Source: CANJBX01 sp035556735
Lineage (GTDB): Bacteria; Pseudomonadota; Alphaproteobacteria; Rhizobiales; Xanthobacteraceae
Assembly: GCA_035556735.1 (NCBI GenBank)
Contig: DATMFF010000008.1
Span: 186,001-250,000, forward strand
Direction of reading: 5' to 3'
Length of the DNA: 64,000 nt
This document shows, in pieces, positions 10,716 through 18,822 of the stretch (position 1 is the first letter of the stretch; every line of letters starts with the position of its first letter). The position numbers were made by a program, and so were the translations under genes. Under the pieces are notes generated by a model, which worked only from the letters and a program-made list of their open reading frames with translations, did not search any database and was not told where the DNA came from.

Positions 10716-10745
10716 GTTGCTGGGGGGATGAGCGGGGCGCGGCGC

Positions 10746-11114
10746 TCAGCCGAGCCCGATCACGACGCGGTCGGGGAATTCCGGACGGTTGCCCCAGATG
10801 CGCACGCGCGTGCGGTCCGCCGCCACCTTCTCTTCGAGCAGCTTCTCAACCTCTATGGTCCATACCGTGACCTTGCGATTGGGTGTTTCCAGGATGGTAT
10901 CAAAGACGGGACGGTTACCTGGATCGACGTCGGGGGCGGGCCCAATCGTGATGTCGGTCTCTCCGTCGAGGTCGACTTCGCAGCCGACGGCAACGCAGAA
11001 CTTCGTGCCATCAATTCGAGCTTGTGTCGTGAAGTCTGGAAGCTGGTCATGCCGCAGGACATCCGCGACCAGAATGTACGAGTTCGGTGGGGCAATCCTG
11101 ATCGACCGTGTCAT
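10746..11114 (-). CDS. Putative immunity protein, copy 1 (unrecognised family)
   Basis: The 122-residue protein begins MTRSIRIAPPNSYILVADV after a strong AAGGGAGCT ribosome-binding site, and its ATG overlaps the toxin stop (ATGA). A much longer frame through the same codons (to 11876) is an artefact of reading through the toxin gene in another frame. It contains FCVAVGCEVDLDGETDITIG and ends with the same 20 residues as its paralogue. No named family was recognised. The immunity role is inferred only from its position, tight coupling to the toxin-like gene and co-duplication with the toxin tail. Confidence 0.6.
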   Translation of the reverse strand: MTRSIRIAPPNSYILVADVLRHDQLPDFTTQARIDGTKFCVAVGCEVDLDGETDITIGPAPDVDPGNRPVFDTILETPNRKVTVWTIEVEKLLEEKVAADRTRVRIWGNRPEFPDRVVIGLG

Positions 11115-11919
11115 TTTCGAGCTCCCTTCAGTCGGAGTATCCACTGCGTGATCCAGCCACCTTGGCGGCCACTGCAGCTTCGGCAATGCGGATAGATCCG
11201 CTGGCCCCTGCGAAACAAAAAGCTCATTGCGGTTGGGTGCTGGTGATCGCCGAACCACGTCCCGAGGCAGTTCCCGGATTCCTTGCTCCACAAGTGTGGC
11301 AACCCCAAAGATCTCCGTTTCGATTGTTTTCTGCTCTCTCAGCCGAATTGAGACGCCGACCAATTGGCGCCGGAATCCAATCGCACGCGAAAGGCCCCGG
11401 ACCAATCCCGTGGCGGACCAGTTCCTGCAGCCGAGCTTCGGCCTCGCGAGCACGCGCTTGCAGCCCGGCAATCTGGCCCTCGACTGTATTGGAAACGAAT
11501 GGGGCTGGTTGCCAATTTGGCTCTCGCTTTTGGACTTCCCCGATCGCGTCGCGTGCACGGGCGTTTGCGGTGGCGAGCCGCGCCGCCTGGCCTGGCGTTG
11601 TCGGGCGACCTGGCGGCGCGCGCCTGCGGCTCGCATAACGTGCACCCGGCCGCCATTCATTGTCCGGCGTGGCGTCGGACAGCACCTCGCCGTCCAGGGC
11701 AGAAGCGCGTTCGCTGCGCCATCCTCCCGCTGTCCACTGGCCGCCGTCGGAATTGCCGGCCGGTACCCGAGGTTGGGTCGGATCGTAATGATGTCGGCCC
11801 GTCGAAACGTCAGCACGGTTCCAGTCCCCCGTTCGCGCCAGCCCGCTGAGGAGCCTGCGAGTTTCGAAAAGGCCATTGCGCCACCCGATGATCAGAACAA
11901 ATCGGGAACACAATGGCAA
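11111..11919 (-). pseudogene. Polymorphic-toxin-like protein, frameshifted in the C-terminal domain
   Basis: The first frame (from a TTG at 11919; no in-frame ATG) encodes HYDPTQPRVPAGNSDGGQWT at residues 44-63, a linker motif I have seen in many rhizobial proteins with variable C-termini. A helical Arg/Ala/Glu-rich segment follows (GQIAGLQARAREAEARLQEL), then GCHTCGARNPGTASG, after which the frame departs and stops at 11224. The missing tail WFGDHQHPTAMSFLF, IYPHCRSCSGRQGGW continues in the next frame to a TGA at 11111. Alignment with the intact orphan copy shows one missing base near 11255-11262. The CxxC...GDHQ...YPHCxxCSxxQGG pattern suggests a zinc-stabilised nuclease-like toxin domain; the family is not identified. 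The 5' end may also be incomplete. Confidence 0.6.
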
Positions 11920-12069
11920 GCTTGCCGCTGGCGGTCGCGACTATAATCCTATGGTGGGAATTCCGGGGAAAACGGCGGGCCACCTCGTTCGGTCACGCAT
12001 TGCCCGGTGCGTTAACAGCGCCTCTCCAAGCAGGGATGGTTGGTTTCGTCTCAGAAGGCTCGTCCTTCG

Positions 12070-12097
12070 CTTGATTTCCCGCCCACAATCTCGATAT
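12070..12097 (+). promoter_or_regulatory. Candidate RpoH (heat-shock) promoter of grpE
   Basis: CTTGATT at 12070-12076 and CTCGATAT at 12090-12097 are spaced as expected for sigma-32-type promoters (CTTG ... CCCCATnT in E. coli, CTTG ... CyTATnT in alphaproteobacteria). The grpE start lies 38 bases downstream. If real, it gives grpE its own heat-shock promoter now that accessory DNA separates it from hrcA. Confidence 0.45.
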
Positions 12098-12135
12098 GCG
12101 GGGCAGCAACACCACCCACACGTCTGGACCGAGCA

Positions 12136-12723
12136 ATGACCGAGAAGCCCGACAACCCGGCCAACGACACCACGCAGGCCGCCGCCGACGCGGCCCCGGC
12201 GCCGACCGACGAGGTCGCCGCGCTGACCAAGGCCAACGCCGAGCTGAAGGACCAATTCCTGCGCACGCTCGCGGACATGGAGAACCTGCGCCGCCGCACC
12301 GAGCGCGAGGTCGCCGACGCGCGCGCCTACGGCATCGCCTCGTTCGCGCGCGACGTGCTGGCGGTGGCCGACAATATCCAGCGCGCGCTGGAGGCGACCG
12401 GCCCCGACTGGAAGGCCAAGGCCGACCCGGCCGGCCAGGCGCTGTTCGACGGCGTGGAATTGACCGAGCGCGAGCTGCTCAAGGCGCTGGAGAAGCACGG
12501 CATCAAGAAGCTCGATCCCGCGGGCCAGAAGTTCGATCCCAACCTGCACCAGGCGATGTTCGAGATCGACGACGCCAGCGTGCCCGCCGGCACGGTGGTG
12601 CAGGTGCTGCAGGCCGGCTTCACCATCGGCGAGCGCATCCTGCGTCCGGCCATGGTCGCCGTGTCGAAGGGCGGGCCGAAAGGCGAGAAGGCGGCGGCCG
12701 AAAAGGCTTCGCAGCCGAACTGA
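12136..12723 (+). CDS. grpE: Nucleotide exchange factor GrpE
   Basis: The 195-residue product starts at the ATG at 12136 (MTEKPDNPANDTTQ); upstream in-frame codons are not conserved. It has an acidic disordered N-terminus, the long dimerising helix (AELKDQFLRTLADMENLRRR) and the C-terminal beta domain with FDPNLHQAMFEI and VVQVLQAGFTIGERILRPAM, which is the GrpE signature. GrpE drives ADP release from DnaK in the cytosol. It normally follows hrcA directly; here 2 kb separate them. Confidence 0.96.
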   Translation: MTEKPDNPANDTTQAAADAAPAPTDEVAALTKANAELKDQFLRTLADMENLRRRTEREVADARAYGIASFARDVLAVADNIQRALEATGPDWKAKADPAGQALFDGVELTERELLKALEKHGIKKLDPAGQKFDPNLHQAMFEIDDASVPAGTVVQVLQAGFTIGERILRPAMVAVSKGGPKGEKAAAEKASQPN

Positions 12724-12736
12724 GGCAATCTTTCCC

Positions 12737-12829
12737 CGTCATCGCGCGGAGCGTCGCGACGACGCGATCCGGCGCGGCGTCTCAGCGCTGGATTGCTGCG
12801 TCCGCCTGTCGGCGTCCTCGCAACGACGG
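12737..12829. repeat. Degenerate copy of a dispersed inverted repeat
   Basis: The segment begins CGTCATCGCGCGGAGCGTCG and ends CTGGATTGCTGCGTCC, then TCCTCGCAACGACG. It matches, with many changes, the better copies at 39541-39632 and 40948-41031. It sits between the convergent grpE and the next gene and may help end transcription. Confidence 0.55.
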
Positions 12830-12836
12830 CGATGGA

Positions 12837-13793
12837 TCAGCGCGCGGCGAGGTTGTCGCGCACGGTGCGGAAGCGCGCCAGCGCCTCGACCCAAGCGTCG
12901 GCCTTGGCGATGCCGAGGAAGCGCACGAAGGCGCCGTTGCCGAAGCGCAGCCACTGCACGAGCTTCACGTCCGCGCCGGTGCGCGAGTCCTTGCCCTCGG
13001 CGAGGAGCTGATGGGTCTGCGTGCCGGCGAGGCGGATGACGTCGGTGCCGACGATGTGGATGTCCGTGTAGCCGGGCACGCCCGCGAACAGGTTGCGCGC
13101 AAAGATATCGCGCTGCGCCGTCTCGCCGGGACCGCCGACCGCGGCGGAGACCACCAGCAGCGCCTGGTCGGTGGCCTCGAGCGCGTCCTTCGGACCGTCG
13201 GTGAGGAACACGGTGTTGGGCTCGACGCGGAACGGCCGCATGTCGCCACGGTTGTCGAGCTTGAACGGCAGCAGCTTCAATTGCTCATCGATCGGCACTT
13301 CGCCGCGCACTGCGAGCGAGACCAGCGCCGCGCGCATCGCCGTGTCGGGATAAACCTTCTTGGCGTCCTCGGGGACGATCGCCGTCACCAGCGCGGTGGC
13401 CTTCGGCGTCGAGCCGATGAGGATCCACTTGCGCAGCTTGGCGCCCTCCGAGCTCTGGTGGCCCTGGATGAGCAGCGCCTTGCCCTCGGCGAGCGGCACG
13501 GTCTCGCGCTTGTCGACCGTCACGCCCTGCTTCTTGAGCGCGGGCGTCGTCATCGCCTTCTCGACGTCGCGATAGGCCTGCGTCGGCATCTCCACCAGCA
13601 GGATCGCCGTGCTGTTGGTGCGGTCCTCGAAGCCGCGGAAGGTCTCGCTCGGCACGAGGCCGGCCGGCGGCACGAGGCCGAGCTTGGAGCCGGTGGGGAA
13701 CACCGCGTCGGCCGCGAAGCCAGGCGATGCGATCAGGCAGGCGGCGAGGAGGAGGGCGGGGGTCAAGCCGGCACGGGCAAAGCGGACAGTCAT
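12837..13793 (-). CDS. Secreted protein of unknown function
   Basis: The 318-residue protein has a clear Sec signal peptide (MTVRFARAGLTPALLLAACL, cleavage probably after GFAA near residue 28). The mature part starts DAVFPTGSKLGLVPPAGLVP and has no recognised catalytic motif. It reads as a periplasmic protein with alternating strands (ILLVEMPTQAYRDVEKAM, LLIQGHQSSEGAKLRKWILI) and ends near WVEALARFRTVRDNL. I recall unnamed homologues in Bradyrhizobium-type genomes but cannot give a function. It stands alone between grpE (convergent) and alkB (same strand, 31 bases upstream). Confidence 0.8.
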   Translation of the reverse strand: MTVRFARAGLTPALLLAACLIASPGFAADAVFPTGSKLGLVPPAGLVPSETFRGFEDRTNSTAILLVEMPTQAYRDVEKAMTTPALKKQGVTVDKRETVPLAEGKALLIQGHQSSEGAKLRKWILIGSTPKATALVTAIVPEDAKKVYPDTAMRAALVSLAVRGEVPIDEQLKLLPFKLDNRGDMRPFRVEPNTVFLTDGPKDALEATDQALLVVSAAVGGPGETAQRDIFARNLFAGVPGYTDIHIVGTDVIRLAGTQTHQLLAEGKDSRTGADVKLVQWLRFGNGAFVRFLGIAKADAWVEALARFRTVRDNLAAR

Positions 13794-13824
13794 TGCAACT
13801 CCATCGCGAGGCGCCGGGTCAGCA

Positions 13825-14436
13825 TCAATCGTGAGCGTGCAATCGACGCTCGGACGGTTTGGTGACGCGCCGCAGGGTCAGGTTGATGCGCCCGCCATCG
13901 GGCAACAATGTGGAACTGCCGGGGATGATGCGGTCAACCCCATGATACGCAAGGCGCTGCGGCCCCGCGAGCACCATAGCGTCACCGGAGGCGAGACGGA
14001 ACGAGGTCGTCGGCGACTTTCGTGTCGCACCGCCCAGGCGGAACACGCAGGTGTCGCCGAGCGAGAGCGAGACCACAGGCGCGTCGAAATCCTCCTCGTC
14101 CTTGTCCTGGTGCAGGCCCATGCGCGCGGCGGAATCATAATAGTTGATCAGGCACGCCTGCGGCGGATGCGGATAGCGCGCGAGCGCCTCCCAGGCGTCG
14201 AGCAGCGCGGACGGAATCGCCGGCCACGGCGCGCCGGTGACGGGGTGCGTCCCCTGATAGCGGTAGCCGCGCGCGTCGGTGACCCAGCCGAGCGGCCCGC
14301 AGTTGGTCATGCGCACCGACATGGCCTTGCCGCCCGGGACGAGCGGCACGTAGAGCGGCGCCTGCGCGATCACCGCGCGGATGTCGGCGAGCAGCGCGTC
14401 CTGGTGCGCGCGGTCGAGAAAGCCCGGATGCAGCAT
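13825..14436 (-). CDS. alkB: AlkB-family alpha-ketoglutarate-dependent dioxygenase
   Basis: The conserved part contains AMSVRMTNCGPLGWVTDARG, the iron-binding HxD in INYYDSAARMGLHQDKDE, the second His in AYHGVDRI and the 2-oxoglutarate-binding RINLTLRR. It removes methyl groups from 1-methyladenine and 3-methylcytosine in single-stranded DNA by oxidation. The ATG at 14436 gives 203 residues; the frame stays open to 14544, but that extension runs into a dispersed repeat and is not convincing. The true start may lie a few codons above 14436, because family members usually have a little more sequence before the first strand. There is no adjacent ada gene; an Ada-like gene is 12 kb away. Confidence 0.9.
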   Translation of the reverse strand: MLHPGFLDRAHQDALLADIRAVIAQAPLYVPLVPGGKAMSVRMTNCGPLGWVTDARGYRYQGTHPVTGAPWPAIPSALLDAWEALARYPHPPQACLINYYDSAARMGLHQDKDEEDFDAPVVSLSLGDTCVFRLGGATRKSPTTSFRLASGDAMVLAGPQRLAYHGVDRIIPGSSTLLPDGGRINLTLRRVTKPSERRLHAHD

Positions 14437-14526
14437 GCGGCAGGGATGGGAAGCCGCGCGCGGGAAGTCAACCCGGATCGGGCCGTGTCGAAGCCGCGCG
14501 GGACGTGCAGGCGATCGCCGCGCGCT

Positions 14527-14600
14527 CGTCATGCCCGCGGGCATCCCGTAACCACCGGCGTTCCGGAGTACTGGATTCCCCGCTTGCGCGGGGAATGACA
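14527..14600. repeat. Dispersed inverted repeat, second type
   Basis: The element starts CGTCATGCCCGCGGGCATC and ends CTGGATTCCCCGCTTGCGCG followed by GGGAATGACA. Its outer arms (GTCATgCCC / GGGaATGAC) and inner GC hairpin are typical of mobile palindromic intergenic units. It lies just upstream of alkB and overlaps the dubious 5' extension of that frame. Confidence 0.55.
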
Positions 14601-14656
14601 GCGGAGAGGGTCACGAACAATGCCAGCGCAGGGGAACACTCGCGCCGGCGCTGTGG

Positions 14657-16210
14657 CTACGCCACCTTCTCGTCGGCCACCTTCTGCTCGCCGGCGACCT
14701 TCTGCGGCACCAGCCGTTCGCTGGCGAGCGCCTCGCGCACGCCCGAGCCGCCGGCCTCGTGGTACTCGGCGTCCTCGTTCACGCCCCACACGTCATAGCG
14801 CCGCTCGCCCGCGAGGATGTTCCGCGCGGTGAGCATGGCCGTCATCATGGCATGGTCCTGGTTGTTGTACTTGTGCATGCCGTTGCGGCCGACGAGGTGC
14901 AGCGTCGGGAAGTGCGTCTCGAGGTCGAGGCGGATCATCGCCATGTTGTGGCGGTAGTCGTCGTCGTAGACCGGATAGGCCTTGGCCTGGCGCACGACGC
15001 AGCCGTCGACGACGTCGTCGGCGCTCACGAGGCCGATCTTCGCGATCTCGGTCTTGGCGAGCGCGATCAGCTCATCGTCGGATGCGGTCCACAGCCCGTC
15101 GCCCTCGAAGCAGAAATATTCGAGGCCGAGGCAGCTCATGCCCTCCGGCACCATCTCCGGCGACCATGAGCGGAAGTTCTGCACGCGTCCGACCTTCACC
15201 GAGGGATCGTGGATGTAGATCCAGTTGTCGGGGAAGAGGTCCGGCTTGTCGACCATCAGCGCGACGGTGAGGAAGTCGCGGTAGCGCAGCGCGCGCGCAT
15301 GGAACAGCGAGATCGGGCGCGGCGCGAGTTTCTCCACGAGCTCGCGCACCGGCGCGGAGCTGATGACGTGGCGGGCGCGGTAGTGCTCGGTGCCCTGCGC
15401 GGTCGCGACCGCGATGTGCCAGACCTGCGTCTCCTCGTCGTACGAGAGGCTTTGCAGCTCGCGCCCCATGAGCAGGCGCCCGCCGCGGTCGCGGATCTTC
15501 CGCGCCGCCGCATCCCACATCATGCCGGGGCCTTTGCGCGGATACTGGAACGTGTCGATCAGCGTCTTGACGATGTCGCCGCCGGCCTTGCGCGGCGCCT
15601 TGCGGCCGAGCGAGCGCTTGAGCGCGTGCGTCACCGCGACACGCAGGTCGAGTCCCTTGATGCGCTGCGCGGCCCAGTCGGCGGAGATCTCGTCGCACGA
15701 CATGCCCCACACTTTCTCGGTGTAGGTCTTGAAGAAGATCCGGAACAGCTTTTCGCCGAACTGGTTGCGCACCCATTGATGGAAGGTGGCGGGATCGGCG
15801 ATCGGCCGCAGCTTGGCGAAACCGTAGGACATCATGCAGGCGGCGCTGGTGAAGACGCCGAGGTTGCGCAGCGCCTCGAAGGCGCTCAGCGGATAGGAAT
15901 AGTACTTGCCGCCGTAGAAGATGCGCGAGAGGCGCGGGCGCGCGATGAAGTCGTCCGGCAGGATCTCGTGCCAGAGGTCGACGACCTCCTTGGCCTTCGA
16001 GAAGAAGCGGTGCCCGCCGATGTCGAACAGGAAGTCCTTGTAGCGCACCGTGCGCGAGATGCCCCCGACGTAGAGCGGGTCCTTCTCGATGATGATGACC
16101 GAGGGCGTTTCCTTCGTGAGGCAATAGCCGGCGGTCAGGCCGGCCGGCCCCGCGCCGATGATGAAGACGTCGGCGTCGACGGGAACATGGGTGCGCTGCC
16201 GGTCGCTCAT
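14657..16210 (-). CDS. NAD(P)/FAD-dependent oxidoreductase, UDP-galactopyranose-mutase-like
   Basis: The 517-residue product begins MSDRQRTHVPVDADVFIIGA; the frame is open far upstream but that part overlaps the GtrA gene. The dinucleotide-binding motif is GAGPAGLTAGYCL, followed by IIIEKDPLYVGGISRTV and DIGGHRFFSKAKEV, a combination seen in protoporphyrinogen-oxidase/UDP-galactopyranose-mutase-like flavoproteins. The C-terminal region HLVGRNGMHKYNNQDHAMMT closes the FAD site. Homologues often occur with polysaccharide genes. Its ATG overlaps the GtrA stop (ATGA), so the two form an operon, which together with the divergent GT-C-like gene suggests surface-glycan work. The substrate is unknown. 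The last 30 residues are Glu/Lys/Val-rich and variable. Confidence 0.85.
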   Translation of the reverse strand: MSDRQRTHVPVDADVFIIGAGPAGLTAGYCLTKETPSVIIIEKDPLYVGGISRTVRYKDFLFDIGGHRFFSKAKEVVDLWHEILPDDFIARPRLSRIFYGGKYYSYPLSAFEALRNLGVFTSAACMMSYGFAKLRPIADPATFHQWVRNQFGEKLFRIFFKTYTEKVWGMSCDEISADWAAQRIKGLDLRVAVTHALKRSLGRKAPRKAGGDIVKTLIDTFQYPRKGPGMMWDAAARKIRDRGGRLLMGRELQSLSYDEETQVWHIAVATAQGTEHYRARHVISSAPVRELVEKLAPRPISLFHARALRYRDFLTVALMVDKPDLFPDNWIYIHDPSVKVGRVQNFRSWSPEMVPEGMSCLGLEYFCFEGDGLWTASDDELIALAKTEIAKIGLVSADDVVDGCVVRQAKAYPVYDDDYRHNMAMIRLDLETHFPTLHLVGRNGMHKYNNQDHAMMTAMLTARNILAGERRYDVWGVNEDAEYHEAGGSGVREALASERLVPQKVAGEQKVADEKVA

Positions 16211-16695
16211 GATGCGCGTGCCTCGATCACGCCGCCGCGCCGCGCCGCGAAGGCATAGAGGCGGTGGCCGTTGTAGGAAATGAGCGCGCCGCAGGCTGCT
16301 CCTGCGAGCAGCGCAAGCTGCGGCAGGCGGCCGAGCAGGGTGAGGACGAGCGCGGCGAAGATCGCGTAGCTGATGCCCTGCGCCACCAGAGTCACCAGCG
16401 CATAGCGCATGGCCTCCTCGGCCTGGCGGCGGCCGCTGCGATCGAAGGTGAGGGCGCGGTTGAGACGCCAGGTCACGAGCGTCGCGGCGGCGAGCGAGAC
16501 AACGCGCGCGAGAAGCGGATGCGGGCCGAGGGCGAACACCAGCGAGAACACACCGAGGTCGGTGACGAGGCCGAGCCCGCCGACGGCGAGGAAGCGCAGC
16601 GGACGCGGCAGCCGTTCGGCGAGACGACGCAGCCGGTCGGGCGCGGCTGACGCGTCGGCGGGCGCTGCGAGGGAATGCGGTGGTTCGACGGCCAT
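16207..16695 (-). CDS. GtrA-like membrane protein
   Basis: Starting at the ATG at 16695 the product has 162 residues with four predicted membrane helices: FLAVGGLGLVTDLGVFSLVF, LLARVVSLAAATLVTWRLN, ALVTLVAQGISYAIFAALVL and LALLAGAACGALISYNGHRL. The WRLNRALTFDRSG loop after helix 2 is the GtrA family signature. GtrA-type proteins are thought to flip undecaprenyl-phosphate-linked sugars across the inner membrane for polysaccharide modification. An ATG at 16752 adds 19 residues and cannot be excluded. It is the first gene of a two-gene operon with the flavoprotein. Confidence 0.85.
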   Translation of the reverse strand: MAVEPPHSLAAPADASAAPDRLRRLAERLPRPLRFLAVGGLGLVTDLGVFSLVFALGPHPLLARVVSLAAATLVTWRLNRALTFDRSGRRQAEEAMRYALVTLVAQGISYAIFAALVLTLLGRLPQLALLAGAACGALISYNGHRLYAFAARRGGVIEARAS

Positions 16696-16960
16696 CCTGG
16701 TCCAGGTCAGGAGACGCACGGCTTCGCCCGCGTCCCACGCGTGCGTTCGCACGCCAAGGTGTTGATGGAGCGCACGATCTCATGCGCCAGCCCCGCGGCG
16801 ATATTGGCCGGGGTTCCTTAACGCGGGGCTTAACCGACCGCCGAGAGGCGCCGGTAATCGGGTGTCAGCGTTAAGCGAAGCTCAATGCTGTTGGGTCATT
16901 GCTGCGCGCCAGAGCCCACCCCCAGCCCGGTTGCCCAGTCCGGTTGCCTCGGTCCGGTCG

Positions 16961-18796
16961 ATGTTCCAAGCCCAGCGCCAGCCATCTTTCGCCCTGCTGC
17001 TCGCGCTGGCCTGGATGGTCATCGCGCTGCAACTCATGGTGCAGCACTGGGGCGCGACCGCCGTAACCCTCAACGACACCGACGACGCCATGCGGCTCGT
17101 CGAGATGCGTGGCTTCCTCGCCGGACAGTCCTGGTTCGACCTGCACCAGCCGCGCGTGATGCCGCCGCAGGGTTTCGACTCGCACTGGTCGCGGCTCATC
17201 GACGCCGGGCTCGCCGGACTGTTCGGGCTCTTCCATCTGGTCGTCGATGCGCCGCTCGCCGAACGTCTGATGCGGGCGCTCTGGCCGCTGCTCTGGCTCA
17301 TCCCCGCAATGGCCGGAACGAGCGCGATCGCCTGGCGCGTCGCGGGACGCGACGCGGCCGTCGCCTCGCTGCTGCTGGTCACGCTCGGCCTGCCCGCGTT
17401 CAGCCAGTTCGTGCCCGGCCGTATCGACCATCACAATGCGCAGATCGCGCTCGCGCTCATCACCATCGCCGCGACCGTGTGGTCGGACCGCGTGCGCCTC
17501 GCCGCCAGCGCTGCCGGCGTCGCAACGGGCTGCGCGGTCGCCGTCGGCCTCGAAGGCCTGCCGTTCGCGGCGCTGGCCGGAGCGGCCTTTGCGCTGCGCT
17601 TCGTCGCCGACGGTGCGCAGGCGGACGCACTGCGCGATTACGGAGTGGCGCTGGCGGTCGGCGTTGCGGCCGCCTTTGCGGTCAGCGTCGCGCCGGCGCA
17701 CTGGACGGCGAGCGCCTGCGACATGATCGCGATCAACCTCGCGCTGCCGGCCGCGGCCGCCGGCCTCGGGCTCGCGCTTGCGGCCGTGCGGCTTGCGCGC
17801 GCATCCGCGAACGCGCGCGCGGGTGCCGTGGTCGCGACCGGCGCGCTCGCGCTTGCGCTGTTCGCGGCGCTCGAGCCGCGCTGCCTGCGCGGGCCCTTCG
17901 CCATGATGGACCCGGCGGTCTGGCCGATCTGGCTCGCGCAGGTGAACGAGATGCAGCCGCTGGGACAGGTCTTCCGCAAGGACCTGCTCACCGCGCTCTG
18001 GCTCGCGGCCTATCCCGCGCTCGGCCTTGTCGCCCTCGCCGTGCTCGTCCTTGATGACGCGCGGCGGCGCGATGCCGCGTTCCTCACCGCCGCGGCCGCG
18101 CTCGTGGTCGCGATGGCGACGACGCTGGCGACCGTGAAGGGCGCACCCTATGCGATCTGGTTCGCGATCCCGCCGGTGGCCGCGCTCGCCATTGCGCTGT
18201 TCGCCCGCTTCGCCCTCGACAGCCTGCTGGCGCGCTTCGCGGTGGTGATGCTGCTTACGCCGACGGCGGTGTCCGGCGCGGCCGCCGCGCTGGCCGTGGC
18301 CTTGGGACAGGAGAGCCCGGCGACGCGCGAGCACGCCGCCCGCTCGGCCTGCTTTGCCAGCGCGAGCTATTCGCAACTGGCGCAGTTGCCGCCGGGGCTG
18401 GTGGCGGCAAACGTGGACGACGGGCCGTTCCTTTTGGCGCTGACGCCGCACACGGTGCTGGCGGCGCCCTATCACCGCGCCGCGGCTGGGATCCTGGCCG
18501 CACACGACGTATTTGCCGCACCGCCGGATGTGGCGCGCGACCTGTTGGCCGGCCTGAAGGCCGACTATGTGGCGATCTGCGGAGAGCGCCCGCCGGCGCG
18601 TCTCGATGCGGCCCGGCAGGCGGCCAGCCTGTGGGGACGACTGCAGGCGGGCGAGATTCCGCCCTGGCTCGAGCCGGTTCCGCAGACGCAGGAGGGGCCG
18701 ATCCGCGTCTTCCGGATCAGGGCTGCAAAATCCGCTGCCGCAAACGCCGTCCCGGCGCTGGCGGACGCGTTAAGGAGGCTCGCCAATGTGCCTTGA
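16961..18796 (+). CDS. Large polytopic membrane protein, GT-C/Stt3-like
   Basis: The ATG at 16961 gives 611 residues beginning MFQAQRQPSFALLLALAWMV; an open extension to 16862 precedes the first helix and looks untranslated. A periplasmic loop after helix 1 carries TLNDTDDAMRLVEMRGFLAG, SWFDLHQPRVMPPQGFDSHW, and later FVPGRIDHHNAQIALALI. The acidic DD pair in the first loop and the DHHN motif are arranged as in GT-C glycosyltransferases, a group that includes oligosaccharyltransferases and ArnT. About twelve hydrophobic segments follow, then a soluble tail from about residue 470. A role in moving a lipid-linked sugar onto a periplasmic acceptor is an inference. It is divergent from the GtrA/flavoprotein pair. 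Confidence 0.7.
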   Translation: MFQAQRQPSFALLLALAWMVIALQLMVQHWGATAVTLNDTDDAMRLVEMRGFLAGQSWFDLHQPRVMPPQGFDSHWSRLIDAGLAGLFGLFHLVVDAPLAERLMRALWPLLWLIPAMAGTSAIAWRVAGRDAAVASLLLVTLGLPAFSQFVPGRIDHHNAQIALALITIAATVWSDRVRLAASAAGVATGCAVAVGLEGLPFAALAGAAFALRFVADGAQADALRDYGVALAVGVAAAFAVSVAPAHWTASACDMIAINLALPAAAAGLGLALAAVRLARASANARAGAVVATGALALALFAALEPRCLRGPFAMMDPAVWPIWLAQVNEMQPLGQVFRKDLLTALWLAAYPALGLVALAVLVLDDARRRDAAFLTAAAALVVAMATTLATVKGAPYAIWFAIPPVAALAIALFARFALDSLLARFAVVMLLTPTAVSGAAAALAVALGQESPATREHAARSACFASASYSQLAQLPPGLVAANVDDGPFLLALTPHTVLAAPYHRAAAGILAAHDVFAAPPDVARDLLAGLKADYVAICGERPPARLDAARQAASLWGRLQAGEIPPWLEPVPQTQEGPIRVFRIRAAKSAAANAVPALADALRRLANVP

Positions 18797-18822
18797 TCAT
18801 TGGCATTTTCGCCCACAACCCG

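Larger units (their letters stand above)
10124..11305. repeat. Tandem duplication of a toxin-tail/immunity unit
   Basis: Two direct copies of about 590 bases, at roughly 10124-10715 and 10719-11305, lie head to tail with an offset of 595-596. Identity is highest at the outer ends (the last ~20 codons of the immunity genes and the toxin motif region) and lowest in the middle. Both copies begin with GCTGGGGGGATGAG, which in the first copy is the 3' end of hrcA (10124-10137) and in the second (10719-10732) is not part of any gene. The repeat therefore arose by a duplication whose breakpoint lay in the hrcA tail. Confidence 0.85.

Noticed and set aside
10746..11876. 376-residue reading that joins the immunity gene to upstream sequence
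   Set aside because: The N-terminal two thirds is an off-frame reading of the toxin gene; the real start is the ATG at 11114 with its own ribosome-binding site.
16871..18505. 544-codon minus-strand frame opposite the GT-C-like gene
   Set aside because: Low-complexity Arg/Gly/Asp product; the opposite strand has a coherent polytopic membrane protein.
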